Shown here: positions 1 through 5,615 of the stretch, piece by piece | Numbering within the stretch: position 1 is the stretch's first letter | Layout: each line of letters begins with the position of its first letter | Assembly (NCBI GenBank): GCA_023390695.1 | Contig: JAEWCJ010000054.1 | Span: forward strand, 1 to 5,615 | Length of the DNA: 5,615 bases | DNA from: Pseudomonadota bacterium | GTDB taxonomy: Bacteria > Pseudomonadota > Alphaproteobacteria > Rhizobiales > Xanthobacteraceae | Direction of reading: 5' to 3' | Made by a program: the position numbers and the translations under genes | Notes under the pieces: model-generated | What the model was told of the DNA's origin: nothing | The model's database searches: none | The model's input: only the letters and a program-made list of their open reading frames with translations

Positions 1-980
1 ACCGGCGACACGCAAGGCTGGCAATAGGCTTCGTCGGACTTGATCACCAGAAGTTTGTCGATGGCTGTACGCGCGGTTCTGACATCCTTGTCGTCCTTCG
101 CATAGCCAAGCGCATCGAACATCATCACCGTGTTCGCCATCGCCGGAAAAATCGCGCCGAGACCGTCCTCGCCGTTCAACCGCTCGGTCACGAAGGCGAC
201 GGCCTTGTTGATCGCGCGCTGGCGCGTGCGGGCCGGAAACAGCGGTTCGGCCGCGCGCAAGATGACGTCGATCGTCCGGAACAGAACGAACCAGAACCAT
301 GTCTGATGCGGCGCCTTCGGTGCAAGGCCAAGATTGTCCGGGGAGTGGATGAACAATTCGTCGATGGTCACGCCATGCGGATTGCGGGCTTTCGGTTTCA
401 ACGCCTGCAGCACCATCAGCGGCACGATCACCGTTCTCGCCCAATAGGAAATCTTCGACAGGTGGAACGGAAACCATCGCGGCAGCAGCACGATCTCCAC
501 CGGCATCACCGGGACGCTGCGCCAGGGCACGAGGCCGTAGAGCGCCAGCAGCATGCGGGTGAAGACGTTGCTGTGCGCGGCGCCGCCGCGGCCGAGAATG
601 GCCTCGCGGGCGTGCTGCATATGTTCGGCGTCGACAGGGTCGCCGATCATCTTGAGCGCGAAATAGGCCTTCACGCTGGCGCTCATGTCGAAGTCGCCGT
701 CGTGGAACAGCGGCCAGCCGCCATGCGCGCCCTGGATACGGCGCAGATACGCGGCGATTTTCGATTCCAGCGCGCGATCGACCGGCTCGCCAAGATAGTG
801 CCGCAGCAGGATGTACTCAGCCGGGATGGTGGCGTCGGCCTCCAGTTCGAAAACCCAGTGGCCGTCGGGACGTTGCAATTTGAGAAGCGCGTCGCTCGCC
901 GCCTCGATGCTCTGCTCGAGGCTCCGGCCGGCCGCAGCGGGCCGTTCGCGCAAGGATGTCGACTTTGCAGTGCCGTTCAT
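1..980 (-). CDS. shc: Squalene-hopene cyclase, N-terminal half (partial, runs off left edge)
   Basis: Class II triterpene cyclase (also called HpnF) that protonates squalene and folds it into hopene/hopanol at the membrane; it is the committed hopanoid step. I translated the minus strand from the ATG at 980: about 326 residues, open to the window edge, roughly half of a usual 630-680-residue cyclase. Seen: QW-type repeats at about residues 36-42 (QRPDGHW) and 83-89 (QGAHGGW); the DMSASVKAYFALK segment at 98-110; SYWARTVIVPL at 178-188; EDGLGAIFPAMANT at 271-284; and a last stretch ending QPCVSP, which in this family directly precedes the WD of the central domain. The catalytic acid motif DXDD should lie beyond the left edge and cannot be checked. 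The ATG is 4 bases after the hpnE stop, with only a weak GAG as ribosome site, so translation is probably coupled to hpnE. The identification is secure; whether the missing half is intact is unknown. Confidence 0.95.
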   Translation of the reverse strand, partial: MNGTAKSTSLRERPAAAGRSLEQSIEAASDALLKLQRPDGHWVFELEADATIPAEYILLRHYLGEPVDRALESKIAAYLRRIQGAHGGWPLFHDGDFDMSASVKAYFALKMIGDPVDAEHMQHAREAILGRGGAAHSNVFTRMLLALYGLVPWRSVPVMPVEIVLLPRWFPFHLSKISYWARTVIVPLMVLQALKPKARNPHGVTIDELFIHSPDNLGLAPKAPHQTWFWFVLFRTIDVILRAAEPLFPARTRQRAINKAVAFVTERLNGEDGLGAIFPAMANTVMMFDALGYAKDDKDVRTARTAIDKLLVIKSDEAYCQPCVSP

Positions 981-987
981 CTGCTCA
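978..987 (-). promoter_or_regulatory. hpnE stop / shc start junction
   Basis: The hpnE stop TGA (985-987) is followed by four bases and the shc ATG (978-980). The only purine-rich match is a short GAG made partly from the stop codon, too close to the ATG to be a strong ribosome site. Cyclase translation therefore probably depends on ribosomes ending hpnE; this is inference from spacing. Confidence 0.55.
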
Positions 988-2238
988 CACGCTCTGTCTG
1001 GTCCTCACACATTCCGCCGCACGCTGTCCGGAACGCACGGCGCCCTCGATGGTTGCAGGCAGGCCGGTGGCGGTCCAGTCGCCGGCAAGAAAGAGATTGG
1101 CCCACGGGCCTCGCGTCGCCGGCCGCTTCTCGTCTTCCTGCGGCAATGCGGCGAAAGTGGCACGTCGCTCCCGCACGATCTGCCATGCGGGGAGTTCGCT
1201 GGGCATGTTCGTGACCTGCGCAACCTCGCCCCAGATGTCGCGGGCGAGGGCTTCGCGAGGCGTCTCCAGCAGATGATCGGCCGCGCTGATCGTCACCGAG
1301 AGACGGTCCGGAAACGCGAAGATCCACTGCGTGAGGCCGTTGATCACGCCCGTCATCAACGGGACATCGGGCGGCGGAGCGACCCGGAAATGTGCGTTGA
1401 CGATGGCGCGGAATGCGGTGGGCGCTGGCAGGTTGGGCAGCAGCGCGGATGCGACCGGCGGCGGCACGGTTAGAATGACGGTATCGGATGGCGCAAGCCG
1501 GATGGTCTCGTCCCCGAAATCGAGCGCCTCAACGCGTTCTCCCGCGAAAGCAAGAGCGCGCAGCCGGTGTCCGAGATGCACCTTTGCGCCTGCGGTCTGC
1601 AGCCAGCGAAGGGCAGGATCTATGAATGCGTTCGCCAGCCCGTCGCGCGCGATCAGCGGCCGGCAGGCCCGGCCGCCGGCCAACAACGTTTCCTTGATGA
1701 TGGAAGCGGCCAGCCGGGCGGATGCCTCCTTGGGATCCGTGTTCAGCGCCGCCAGCAGGACGGGTTGCCAGAGCGCCTCATACAGCTTTCCTGAACACGG
1801 CATGACCTGCGCGATGGTTTTGCCGTGCGGCGCCCGCAGCAGCGGCCATAGACCGAGGTAATCCACGGCCCGCGTCTCCGGCACGCGCCTTGCGCGGTCG
1901 GAAATCCACCATGGAATGCGCCCGTTGTTCGGACGCAAGAGCCAGCGCGTCGTGCCGGCCAGGTCGATAAAGTGGAATTCCGCAGCAGGCGGTCCGATCA
2001 GCCGGTCCTCGGCGCCGATCACCCGCAGATATGCGAGCGTCGCGTGATTGCCCGACAACAGCAGATGATTGCCGTTGTCGATCGTCATTCCCAGCGCGGG
2101 ATCGTGATAGGAGCGGCAGCGTCCGCCGGCCTGTCCGGCGGCCTCATGAATGACAACGTTTGCATCGGTTTGCGCCAGCCGCACCGCCGCAGCGAGCCCA
2201 GCCAGTCCGGCGCCGACGATGTGAACGGTGGGGGCCAT
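985..2238 (-). CDS. hpnE: Hydroxysqualene dehydroxylase HpnE (FAD-dependent)
   Basis: Third enzyme of the HpnCDE squalene route: it reductively removes the hydroxyl of hydroxysqualene to give squalene, using FAD. The product has 417 residues, normal for the family, which belongs to the amine oxidase/phytoene desaturase-like flavoproteins. Seen: an N-terminal Rossmann dinucleotide site VHIVGAGLAGLAAAVRL at residues 5-21 (GxGxxG), acidic E32 at the end of the second beta strand, GGRCRS at 38-43, NGNHLLLSG at 55-63, and the C-terminal FAD-binding signature LFLAGDWTATGLPATIEGA at 382-400. No signal peptide or clear membrane span is seen. The ATG shares its A with the hpnD stop (TGATG) and has no good Shine-Dalgarno sequence just upstream, so reinitiation after hpnD is likely. 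The gene lies between hpnD and shc, the enzymes that make its precursor and use its product. A carotenoid desaturase is the main alternative, but the neighbours make it unlikely. Confidence 0.95.
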   Translation of the reverse strand: MAPTVHIVGAGLAGLAAAVRLAQTDANVVIHEAAGQAGGRCRSYHDPALGMTIDNGNHLLLSGNHATLAYLRVIGAEDRLIGPPAAEFHFIDLAGTTRWLLRPNNGRIPWWISDRARRVPETRAVDYLGLWPLLRAPHGKTIAQVMPCSGKLYEALWQPVLLAALNTDPKEASARLAASIIKETLLAGGRACRPLIARDGLANAFIDPALRWLQTAGAKVHLGHRLRALAFAGERVEALDFGDETIRLAPSDTVILTVPPPVASALLPNLPAPTAFRAIVNAHFRVAPPPDVPLMTGVINGLTQWIFAFPDRLSVTISAADHLLETPREALARDIWGEVAQVTNMPSELPAWQIVRERRATFAALPQEDEKRPATRGPWANLFLAGDWTATGLPATIEGAVRSGQRAAECVRTRQSV

Positions 2239-2240
2239 CA
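2236..2240 (-). promoter_or_regulatory. TGATG stop/start overlap, hpnD to hpnE
   Basis: The hpnD stop TGA (2238-2240) and hpnE start ATG (2236-2238) share one base. The preceding 20 or so bases hold no good Shine-Dalgarno sequence, which fits termination-reinitiation coupling. The overlap is seen directly; the coupling is inferred. Confidence 0.7.
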
Positions 2241-3074
2241 GATCACGGCGTAACGCGCGAGGATCCAGAACAGTTCACGGCGTCCGATCCGAACGGGCGT
2301 GCGGGGCGGCGCCCAGCCCCGCGCGTTCAGCCGGTCGAGCATCACCTTGTAGACTTCCGCCATGACCCGCGGCGTGCGCACCATGCGACGAGGCGACCGC
2401 TGCATGATGACGTCCGCTTCGTGGAAATGCTTTTGGATGCGTGCGACCAGAATCTGGCAGGCCGCATCAAGCCGTTCGTGAGCAAGAACCGAGGCCGGCG
2501 CAAGGTCGGTGATTCCGTTGTCCAGCAACGCTTCGCGCGGCAGATAGAGGCGTCCCGCGTCCGCGTCCTCATCGAGATCGCGCAGGATGTTGGTCAGTTG
2601 CAGCGCCCGCCCGAGATGATAGGCAAGCGATGTCCCATCGGCCTGCCCCAGGCCGAACACTTTCACGCAAAGCCGGCCGACCGCGCTGGCCACCCGGTCG
2701 CAGTAAAGATCGAGCGTGGCGAAATCGGGCGCGCGAATGTCGGATACGACGTCCATTTCCATGCCGTCGATGATGGCGATGAAATCCTTCTGCGGCAGGT
2801 CGAAGTCGCGGACCGGTATGACAAGTCCGCGCATGCGCGGTGGCGGCGTTCCGGCGTAAAGTGCCTCGACATCGGAACGCCACCGCTCCAATTCCTCAAG
2901 ACGCTCGGTCCGTGGTCCGCGGTCGTCCGCCACATCGTCGACCGCCCTGCAAAACGAATAGATCTGATAAACGGCCTCGCGCTGGGGCCGCGGCAGGATT
3001 CGCATGCCGTTATAGAAAGAACTGCGCGACGCGCGCCTGGCAGCCTCTTCCGTATCCGGGTCGACAAGGGTCAC
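2238..3074 (-). CDS. hpnD: Presqualene diphosphate synthase HpnD
   Basis: Joins two farnesyl diphosphates head-to-head into presqualene diphosphate, the first step of the HpnCDE route. It belongs to the squalene/phytoene synthase family with the all-helical trans-isoprenyl fold. I start it at the GTG at 3074: this gives 278 residues, the usual family length, 1 base after the hpnC stop, with GAGGA five bases upstream. The frame stays open to an ATG at 3179, but that would add 35 residues of arginine-rich sequence overlapping hpnC and is rejected. Seen: first Asp-rich motif DDVAD at residues 46-50 (metal/diphosphate binding); YCDRVASAVG at 124-133; second motif in TNILRDLDEDADAGRLYLP at 161-179, with D166, D168 and D170. 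Both Asp motifs are intact, as expected for the enzyme that binds and ionises farnesyl diphosphate. It resembles HpnC in fold but carries the full DxxxD pair, which favours HpnD over HpnC. Phytoene synthase is possible from the domain alone but not from the context. Confidence 0.94.
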   Translation of the reverse strand: MTLVDPDTEEAARRASRSSFYNGMRILPRPQREAVYQIYSFCRAVDDVADDRGPRTERLEELERWRSDVEALYAGTPPPRMRGLVIPVRDFDLPQKDFIAIIDGMEMDVVSDIRAPDFATLDLYCDRVASAVGRLCVKVFGLGQADGTSLAYHLGRALQLTNILRDLDEDADAGRLYLPREALLDNGITDLAPASVLAHERLDAACQILVARIQKHFHEADVIMQRSPRRMVRTPRVMAEVYKVMLDRLNARGWAPPRTPVRIGRRELFWILARYAVI

Positions 3075-3075
3075 G

Positions 3076-3963
3076 CTAGTCCTCACGCATGTGTTGCGTC
3101 CTAAACGATGACGCCGCTCGTCGCCGGATGCCCTGTCCGATGCCTTCGATGATCCCGATTGCCCCTGCGGCAGCGGCACCGGCAGTGCCCAGATGGACGC
3201 GTTCGCTCAGGGGATCCCGCTGCATCAGCAGCGCCGTGAGTTTGCGGGCGAGATTTTGGATGACCGAGATTTCCAGCCGTAAGCGGAAATCATTGACCTG
3301 TGCCGAGAGCGGTTCCGCCTCCTGCAACAGAACAGCGGTGCGCCCGGCCAGGTCGCGGATGCAGCGCAGCAGCTCCGGAGATGCTTTTGCGGCGCCGAGA
3401 GCCGTCGTTGGCGTGTCGTGACGCTCCAATGTATCAAGCGGGATATAGATGCGGTCGAGCGTCCGGTAATCCGCGCCGCAATCCTGCAGATGGTTGATGA
3501 TCTGCAATGCGGCGCACAGCGCATCGGAGGCCGGCCATGTCGCGCGACTTTCGCCGTGAACGTCGAGCACGAAGCGGCCCACCGGCATTGCCGAATACGA
3601 ACAGTAGCGGATCAGCTCGTTCCAATCCTGATAGCGGCGCTTGGTGACGTCCATACGAAACGCCGTCAGCAGATCCTGCGCATGTTGCAGCGGCAAGCCG
3701 CGTGCGGTGAGAGCCTGCCGGAGCGGGATGGCGTCGGTCGCTTCGTCGCCGTTGCCGAGCAACGTCTCCTCCAGGCGGTCCAGCCGCTCAAGCTTTTCGT
3801 CCTCCGGCATCGACGGATGGTCGGCGATGTCGTCGGCAGCGCGGGCGAACCGGTAGAAAGCGAGAATTGTCCGGCGATGGCGCGGATGAATGAGGAACGA
3901 GGCGACCGGAAAATTCTCGTCGCGATGGGTCTTACTCGGCTCCATTCCGGCGGATGTCATCAT
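3076..3963 (-). CDS. hpnC: Hydroxysqualene synthase HpnC
   Basis: Converts presqualene diphosphate, with water, to hydroxysqualene; second step of the HpnCDE route. It is a squalene/phytoene-synthase-fold protein of 295 residues. Seen: NFPVASFLIHPRHR at residues 17-30, a strong HpnC-like opening; first Asp motif DDIAD at 44-48; YCSYSAMPVGRFVLDVHGE at 120-138; and a variant second motif HLQDCGADY at 158-166, with D161 and D165, followed by RIYIPLDTL. DPLSERVHL at 250-258 is followed by a Gly/Ala-rich hydrophobic stretch and a basic end. I start it at the ATG at 3963, which overlaps the hpnB stop as TGATG. A second ATG directly follows at 3960; the weak GGGA at 3968-3971 is 4 bases from the first and 7 from the second, so 294 residues is equally possible. 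A third ATG at 3945 is less likely. The frame remains open far upstream inside hpnB, but that part does not look like protein. HpnC precedes HpnD in the operon although it acts after it. Confidence 0.94.
   Translation of the reverse strand: MMTSAGMEPSKTHRDENFPVASFLIHPRHRRTILAFYRFARAADDIADHPSMPEDEKLERLDRLEETLLGNGDEATDAIPLRQALTARGLPLQHAQDLLTAFRMDVTKRRYQDWNELIRYCSYSAMPVGRFVLDVHGESRATWPASDALCAALQIINHLQDCGADYRTLDRIYIPLDTLERHDTPTTALGAAKASPELLRCIRDLAGRTAVLLQEAEPLSAQVNDFRLRLEISVIQNLARKLTALLMQRDPLSERVHLGTAGAAAAGAIGIIEGIGQGIRRRAASSFRTQHMRED
3080..3084 (-). promoter_or_regulatory. Ribosome binding site deciding the GTG start of hpnD
   Basis: GAGGA on the minus strand, inside the last codons of hpnC and five bases before the GTG at 3074. 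It spans the Arg-Glu-Asp codons that end HpnC, so the hpnC 3' end doubles as the hpnD ribosome site. It supports the GTG start over the upstream in-frame ATG at 3179. Confidence 0.7.
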
Positions 3964-3965
3964 CA
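3961..3965 (-). promoter_or_regulatory. TGATG stop/start overlap, hpnB to hpnC
   Basis: The hpnB stop TGA (3963-3965) and the first hpnC ATG (3961-3963) share one base; a second ATG follows at once (3958-3960). A weak GGGA lies at 3968-3971. The arrangement suggests reinitiation by ribosomes finishing hpnB, with either ATG possibly used. Confidence 0.65.
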
Positions 3966-5126
3966 AGTCCCGGACACATTCGCGTGAACTCGCCCCTTCC
4001 AAAGCCCGCCTCGTCCGCGCCGATGCTGATAGGCCGAGTGTAACGTGAAAATCATGTAGGCAAACCCTATTGCGGGCAGGGCGGCACCCCATAGCGGGGA
4101 CACACGGTAGAACCGCAGGATCGGCTGGAACGCCAAGGCCATCGCAGCCCAGCCCAGCAGGCCGCAGATCCTGCTCACGCCCGTTCCGAACAGGGCGAAA
4201 TAGGGTGGCACAAGATAGGTCAGCGCCATGGCCGCCGTGGTCGCCATGAGCAGCAACGGCGAATAGCGCAGTTGATGGTAAGCTGATCGGGAAACCATCT
4301 GCAGAATATCGCCGATCCGCGGATACGCCCGCAGGCTGCGCACCCGTTCGGTGAGGCCTAGCCAGATCGGCCTGTCCGATTTCAGCTTCCTGGCCAGAGC
4401 GCAGTCGTCGATCAGCGCATTGCGGATCGCCTCGATGCCGCCCGCCTGCCGCAAGGCATTGCGATTCACCAGCATGCAGCCGCCGGCTGCTGCTGCGGTT
4501 TTGCGGCTGCTGCGGTTCACCCAGGCAAACGGGTAGAGCATCTGGAAGAAGAACACGAAAGCGGGGATGAACGCGCGCTCGGCCCATGTTTCGCAGCGCA
4601 ACTTGGCCATCAGTGACGTGAGCGCCAGATCACCGGTCTCCGCGCGGCGGACCAGCGATGCGAGCGTGTCGGGTGCGCAGGCGATGTCTGCATCAATGAA
4701 GAGCAGGTAATCGGGCGGCGGCGACAGGCTGTCCGCATGCTCCACACCCTGTTTCATCGCCCAGACCTTGCCGGCCCAGCCGGCCGGCAGCGGCTGGCCG
4801 GGAACGGTCGTCAGGCGATGCCCGGTGTGTGCGCCGGCGGCGGTCCTGGTCGCTATACCGGAGGTGCCGTCCGTGCTTTGATCGTCCACCACGATCACAT
4901 CGAAAGAGCCGGGATAGTCCTGTGTCAGAAGGCTGTGCACGCTCTGTGCGATGACCGTTGCTTCATTGCGCGCGGGCATCACGGCGACCACACGCGGCCA
5001 GCTTTCCGGCTCCGGCCACACGTCTGTATCGTCCCGCACCGAGGCGAGCCAGAAACCGCCGCGCGCGACGATGAGATAGATCCAGATCGCCAGGCTGAGA
5101 GCTGCGAGCACAAGACCCATGGTCAT
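3963..5126 (-). CDS. hpnB: Hopanoid-associated family 2 glycosyltransferase HpnB
   Basis: Membrane-associated GT-A glycosyltransferase (family 2) that travels with hopanoid genes; the exact sugar transfer is not settled, and a role in side-chain building is inference. The product has 387 residues. Seen: an N-terminal hydrophobic helix at residues 4-20; nucleotide-sugar site VVAVMPARNEA at 46-56; VVDDQSTDGT at 79-88; the metal-binding DxD as FIDADIA at 143-149; AAAAGGCMLVNR at 211-222; an acidic LIDDCALARKLK at 238-249 where the catalytic base of the family sits; and about three hydrophobic segments near 290-312, 319-337 and 345-363, giving a cytoplasmic catalytic domain held by membrane helices at both ends. 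The start at 5126 is chosen for GGGAG five bases upstream; an ATG at 5120 is less well placed. It begins 12 bases after the hpnO stop and its own stop overlaps the hpnC start by one base. Identification as HpnB rests on motif layout plus position beside hpnC. Confidence 0.92.
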   Translation of the reverse strand: MTMGLVLAALSLAIWIYLIVARGGFWLASVRDDTDVWPEPESWPRVVAVMPARNEATVIAQSVHSLLTQDYPGSFDVIVVDDQSTDGTSGIATRTAAGAHTGHRLTTVPGQPLPAGWAGKVWAMKQGVEHADSLSPPPDYLLFIDADIACAPDTLASLVRRAETGDLALTSLMAKLRCETWAERAFIPAFVFFFQMLYPFAWVNRSSRKTAAAAGGCMLVNRNALRQAGGIEAIRNALIDDCALARKLKSDRPIWLGLTERVRSLRAYPRIGDILQMVSRSAYHQLRYSPLLLMATTAAMALTYLVPPYFALFGTGVSRICGLLGWAAMALAFQPILRFYRVSPLWGAALPAIGFAYMIFTLHSAYQHRRGRGGLWKGRVHANVSGT

Positions 5127-5131
5127 CGCGG

Positions 5132-5136
5132 CTCCC
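5132..5136 (-). promoter_or_regulatory. Ribosome binding site of hpnB
   Basis: GGGAG on the minus strand, five bases before the ATG at 5126, lying in the 12-base gap after the hpnO stop. It is the clearest Shine-Dalgarno sequence in the window and decides for the ATG at 5126 over the one at 5120. Confidence 0.7.
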
Positions 5137-5138
5137 GC

Positions 5139-5615
5139 CTAGCCGGCCGCGCGAGCGCGCATGGCGTTGTCAACGAGGGTCTTGCCCAGCGACCAAACCG
5201 CGCCGGGAACGCGGTGCGCGTCGGCGATGACGGCATAGAAGGAACGTTCGATCCAGTCGCAATCGGATTCCGAAATGATCAGTGGCGGCAGCAGCTTGAT
5301 GGTGTGGATGCCGTGTCCGGCGACCTGGCACAGGATGTGGTGCTCCTTGAACAGCGGGATGACGATGAGCTGGCAGAACAGCCCGCTATTGACCATTTCG
5401 AGGGCGTTCCAGGCGGCCTTCAGCTTGAGCGAGCGGGGCGGTCCGAATTCGATTCCGATCATCAGCCCCTTGCCGCGTACGTCCTTCACCAGTTCGTATT
5501 TTCCGGACATTTCGGTGAAAGCATCGAGCAGCCGGCGGCCCATGCGGTCGGCATTCTCGATCTGGCGCTCCGACTCGATGATCTCTAGCGTGGCGATGCC
5601 GGCCGCCATCGCCAG
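5139..5615 (-). CDS. hpnO: HpnO-type class III aminotransferase, C-terminal part (partial, runs off right edge)
   Basis: PLP-dependent class III aminotransferase; within hopanoid clusters HpnO is linked to placing the terminal amino group of aminobacteriohopanetriol on the bacteriohopane side chain. The visible 158 residues are the C-terminal small domain, about a third of a usual 430-480-residue enzyme. Seen: LAMAAGIATLEII at the edge (the conserved helix after the PLP-lysine half), DVRGKGLMIGIEF at fragment residues 45-57, and HTIKLLPPLIISESDCDWI at 104-122. The PLP lysine and cofactor pocket are off the window. In the last block the residue before LLPPL is lysine (codon 5295-5297), where many family members that use alpha-amino acids have arginine. 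Class III membership is certain; the HpnO name depends on the 12-base spacing to hpnB. Another member, such as an acetylornithine or diaminobutyrate aminotransferase, cannot be excluded from this fragment alone. It ends with TAG, and the hpnB ribosome site follows immediately. Confidence 0.85.
   Translation of the reverse strand: MAMAAGIATLEIIESERQIENADRMGRRLLDAFTEMSGKYELVKDVRGKGLMIGIEFGPPRSLKLKAAWNALEMVNSGLFCQLIVIPLFKEHHILCQVAGHGIHTIKLLPPLIISESDCDWIERSFYAVIADAHRVPGAVWSLGKTLVDNAMRARAAG

Noticed and set aside
306..1214. Long plus-strand open frame of 302 codons opposite shc and the hpnE end
   Set aside because: It crosses the shc/hpnE junction antisense and has the His/Arg/Gln-rich composition of a shadow frame. 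The minus strand carries the recognisable cyclase motifs.
2160..3104. Long plus-strand open frame of 314 codons opposite hpnD
   Set aside because: It lies antisense to hpnD and the start of hpnE, both of which have clear motifs. Its translation shows no domain and has the Arg/His-rich make-up of a shadow frame.
4489..4517. Short 12-base direct repeat (gctgctgcggtt) at 4489-4500 and 4506-4517
   Set aside because: It falls within hpnB codons for the Asn-Arg-Ser-Ser-Arg-Lys-Thr-Ala-Ala segment. A GCT-rich coding stretch, or at most a small slippage event, explains it; there is no sign of a regulatory or mobile repeat.
3964..4587. In-frame upstream extension of hpnC (208 extra codons inside hpnB)
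   Set aside because: The translated extension has no recognisable domain, is rich in Arg/Pro/Gly/Ala as expected of an out-of-frame GC-rich read, and overlaps a clear HpnB in another frame. It is an open frame produced by composition, not a fusion protein.
5127..5138. Possible internal promoter or terminator between hpnO and hpnB
   Set aside because: The gap is only 12 bases and is filled by a ribosome site; there is no inverted repeat, T-run or promoter-like hexamer.
4737..5588. Plus-strand open frame of 283 codons opposite hpnB and hpnO
   Set aside because: It is antisense across two genes with clear family motifs, with no domain of its own.

Overview
The window is an interior slice of a hopanoid biosynthesis operon. 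All six genes lie on the minus strand and are read from right to left: hpnO (3' part) > hpnB > hpnC > hpnD > hpnE > shc/hpnF (5' part). The whole 5615 bases are coding apart from gaps of 12, 1 and 4 bases. Two of the five junctions are 1-base stop/start overlaps (TGATG). No promoter, terminator, RNA gene, mobile element, CRISPR or other repeat structure is visible, so the operon promoter lies beyond the right edge and the terminator beyond the left edge.

Organism: high GC (roughly 60-65% by eye), hpnC/D/E together with shc, and an adjacent hpnO-type aminotransferase point to an alphaproteobacterium. The protein style resembles the Bradyrhizobium/Rhodopseudomonas/Nitrobacter/Afipia group (Nitrobacteraceae, formerly Bradyrhizobiaceae). 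This placement is from memory of the families and is only moderately certain; no species is claimed.

How the genes work together (established for these families): HpnD condenses two farnesyl diphosphates to presqualene diphosphate. HpnC converts that to hydroxysqualene, and HpnE (FAD) reductively removes the hydroxyl to give squalene. Squalene-hopene cyclase then folds squalene into hopene/hopanol. This is the three-enzyme bacterial alternative to the single squalene synthase. HpnO is the aminotransferase linked to the amino group of aminobacteriohopanetriol, a side-chain step after cyclisation. HpnB is a membrane-associated family 2 glycosyltransferase found with hopanoid genes; its exact reaction is unsettled.

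Layout: 1-980 squalene-hopene cyclase N-terminal half (runs off the left edge before the catalytic DXDD motif); 985-2238 hpnE; 2238-3074 hpnD (GTG start); 3076-3963 hpnC; 3963-5126 hpnB; 5139-5615 hpnO C-terminal part (runs off the right edge).

I see no undescribed system here. The points worth a second look are the tight translational coupling, the start sites of hpnD and hpnC (both easily over-extended by gene callers), the placement of hpnO directly before hpnB, a lysine in HpnO where many class III aminotransferases have arginine, and a Gly/Ala-rich hydrophobic tail on HpnC.
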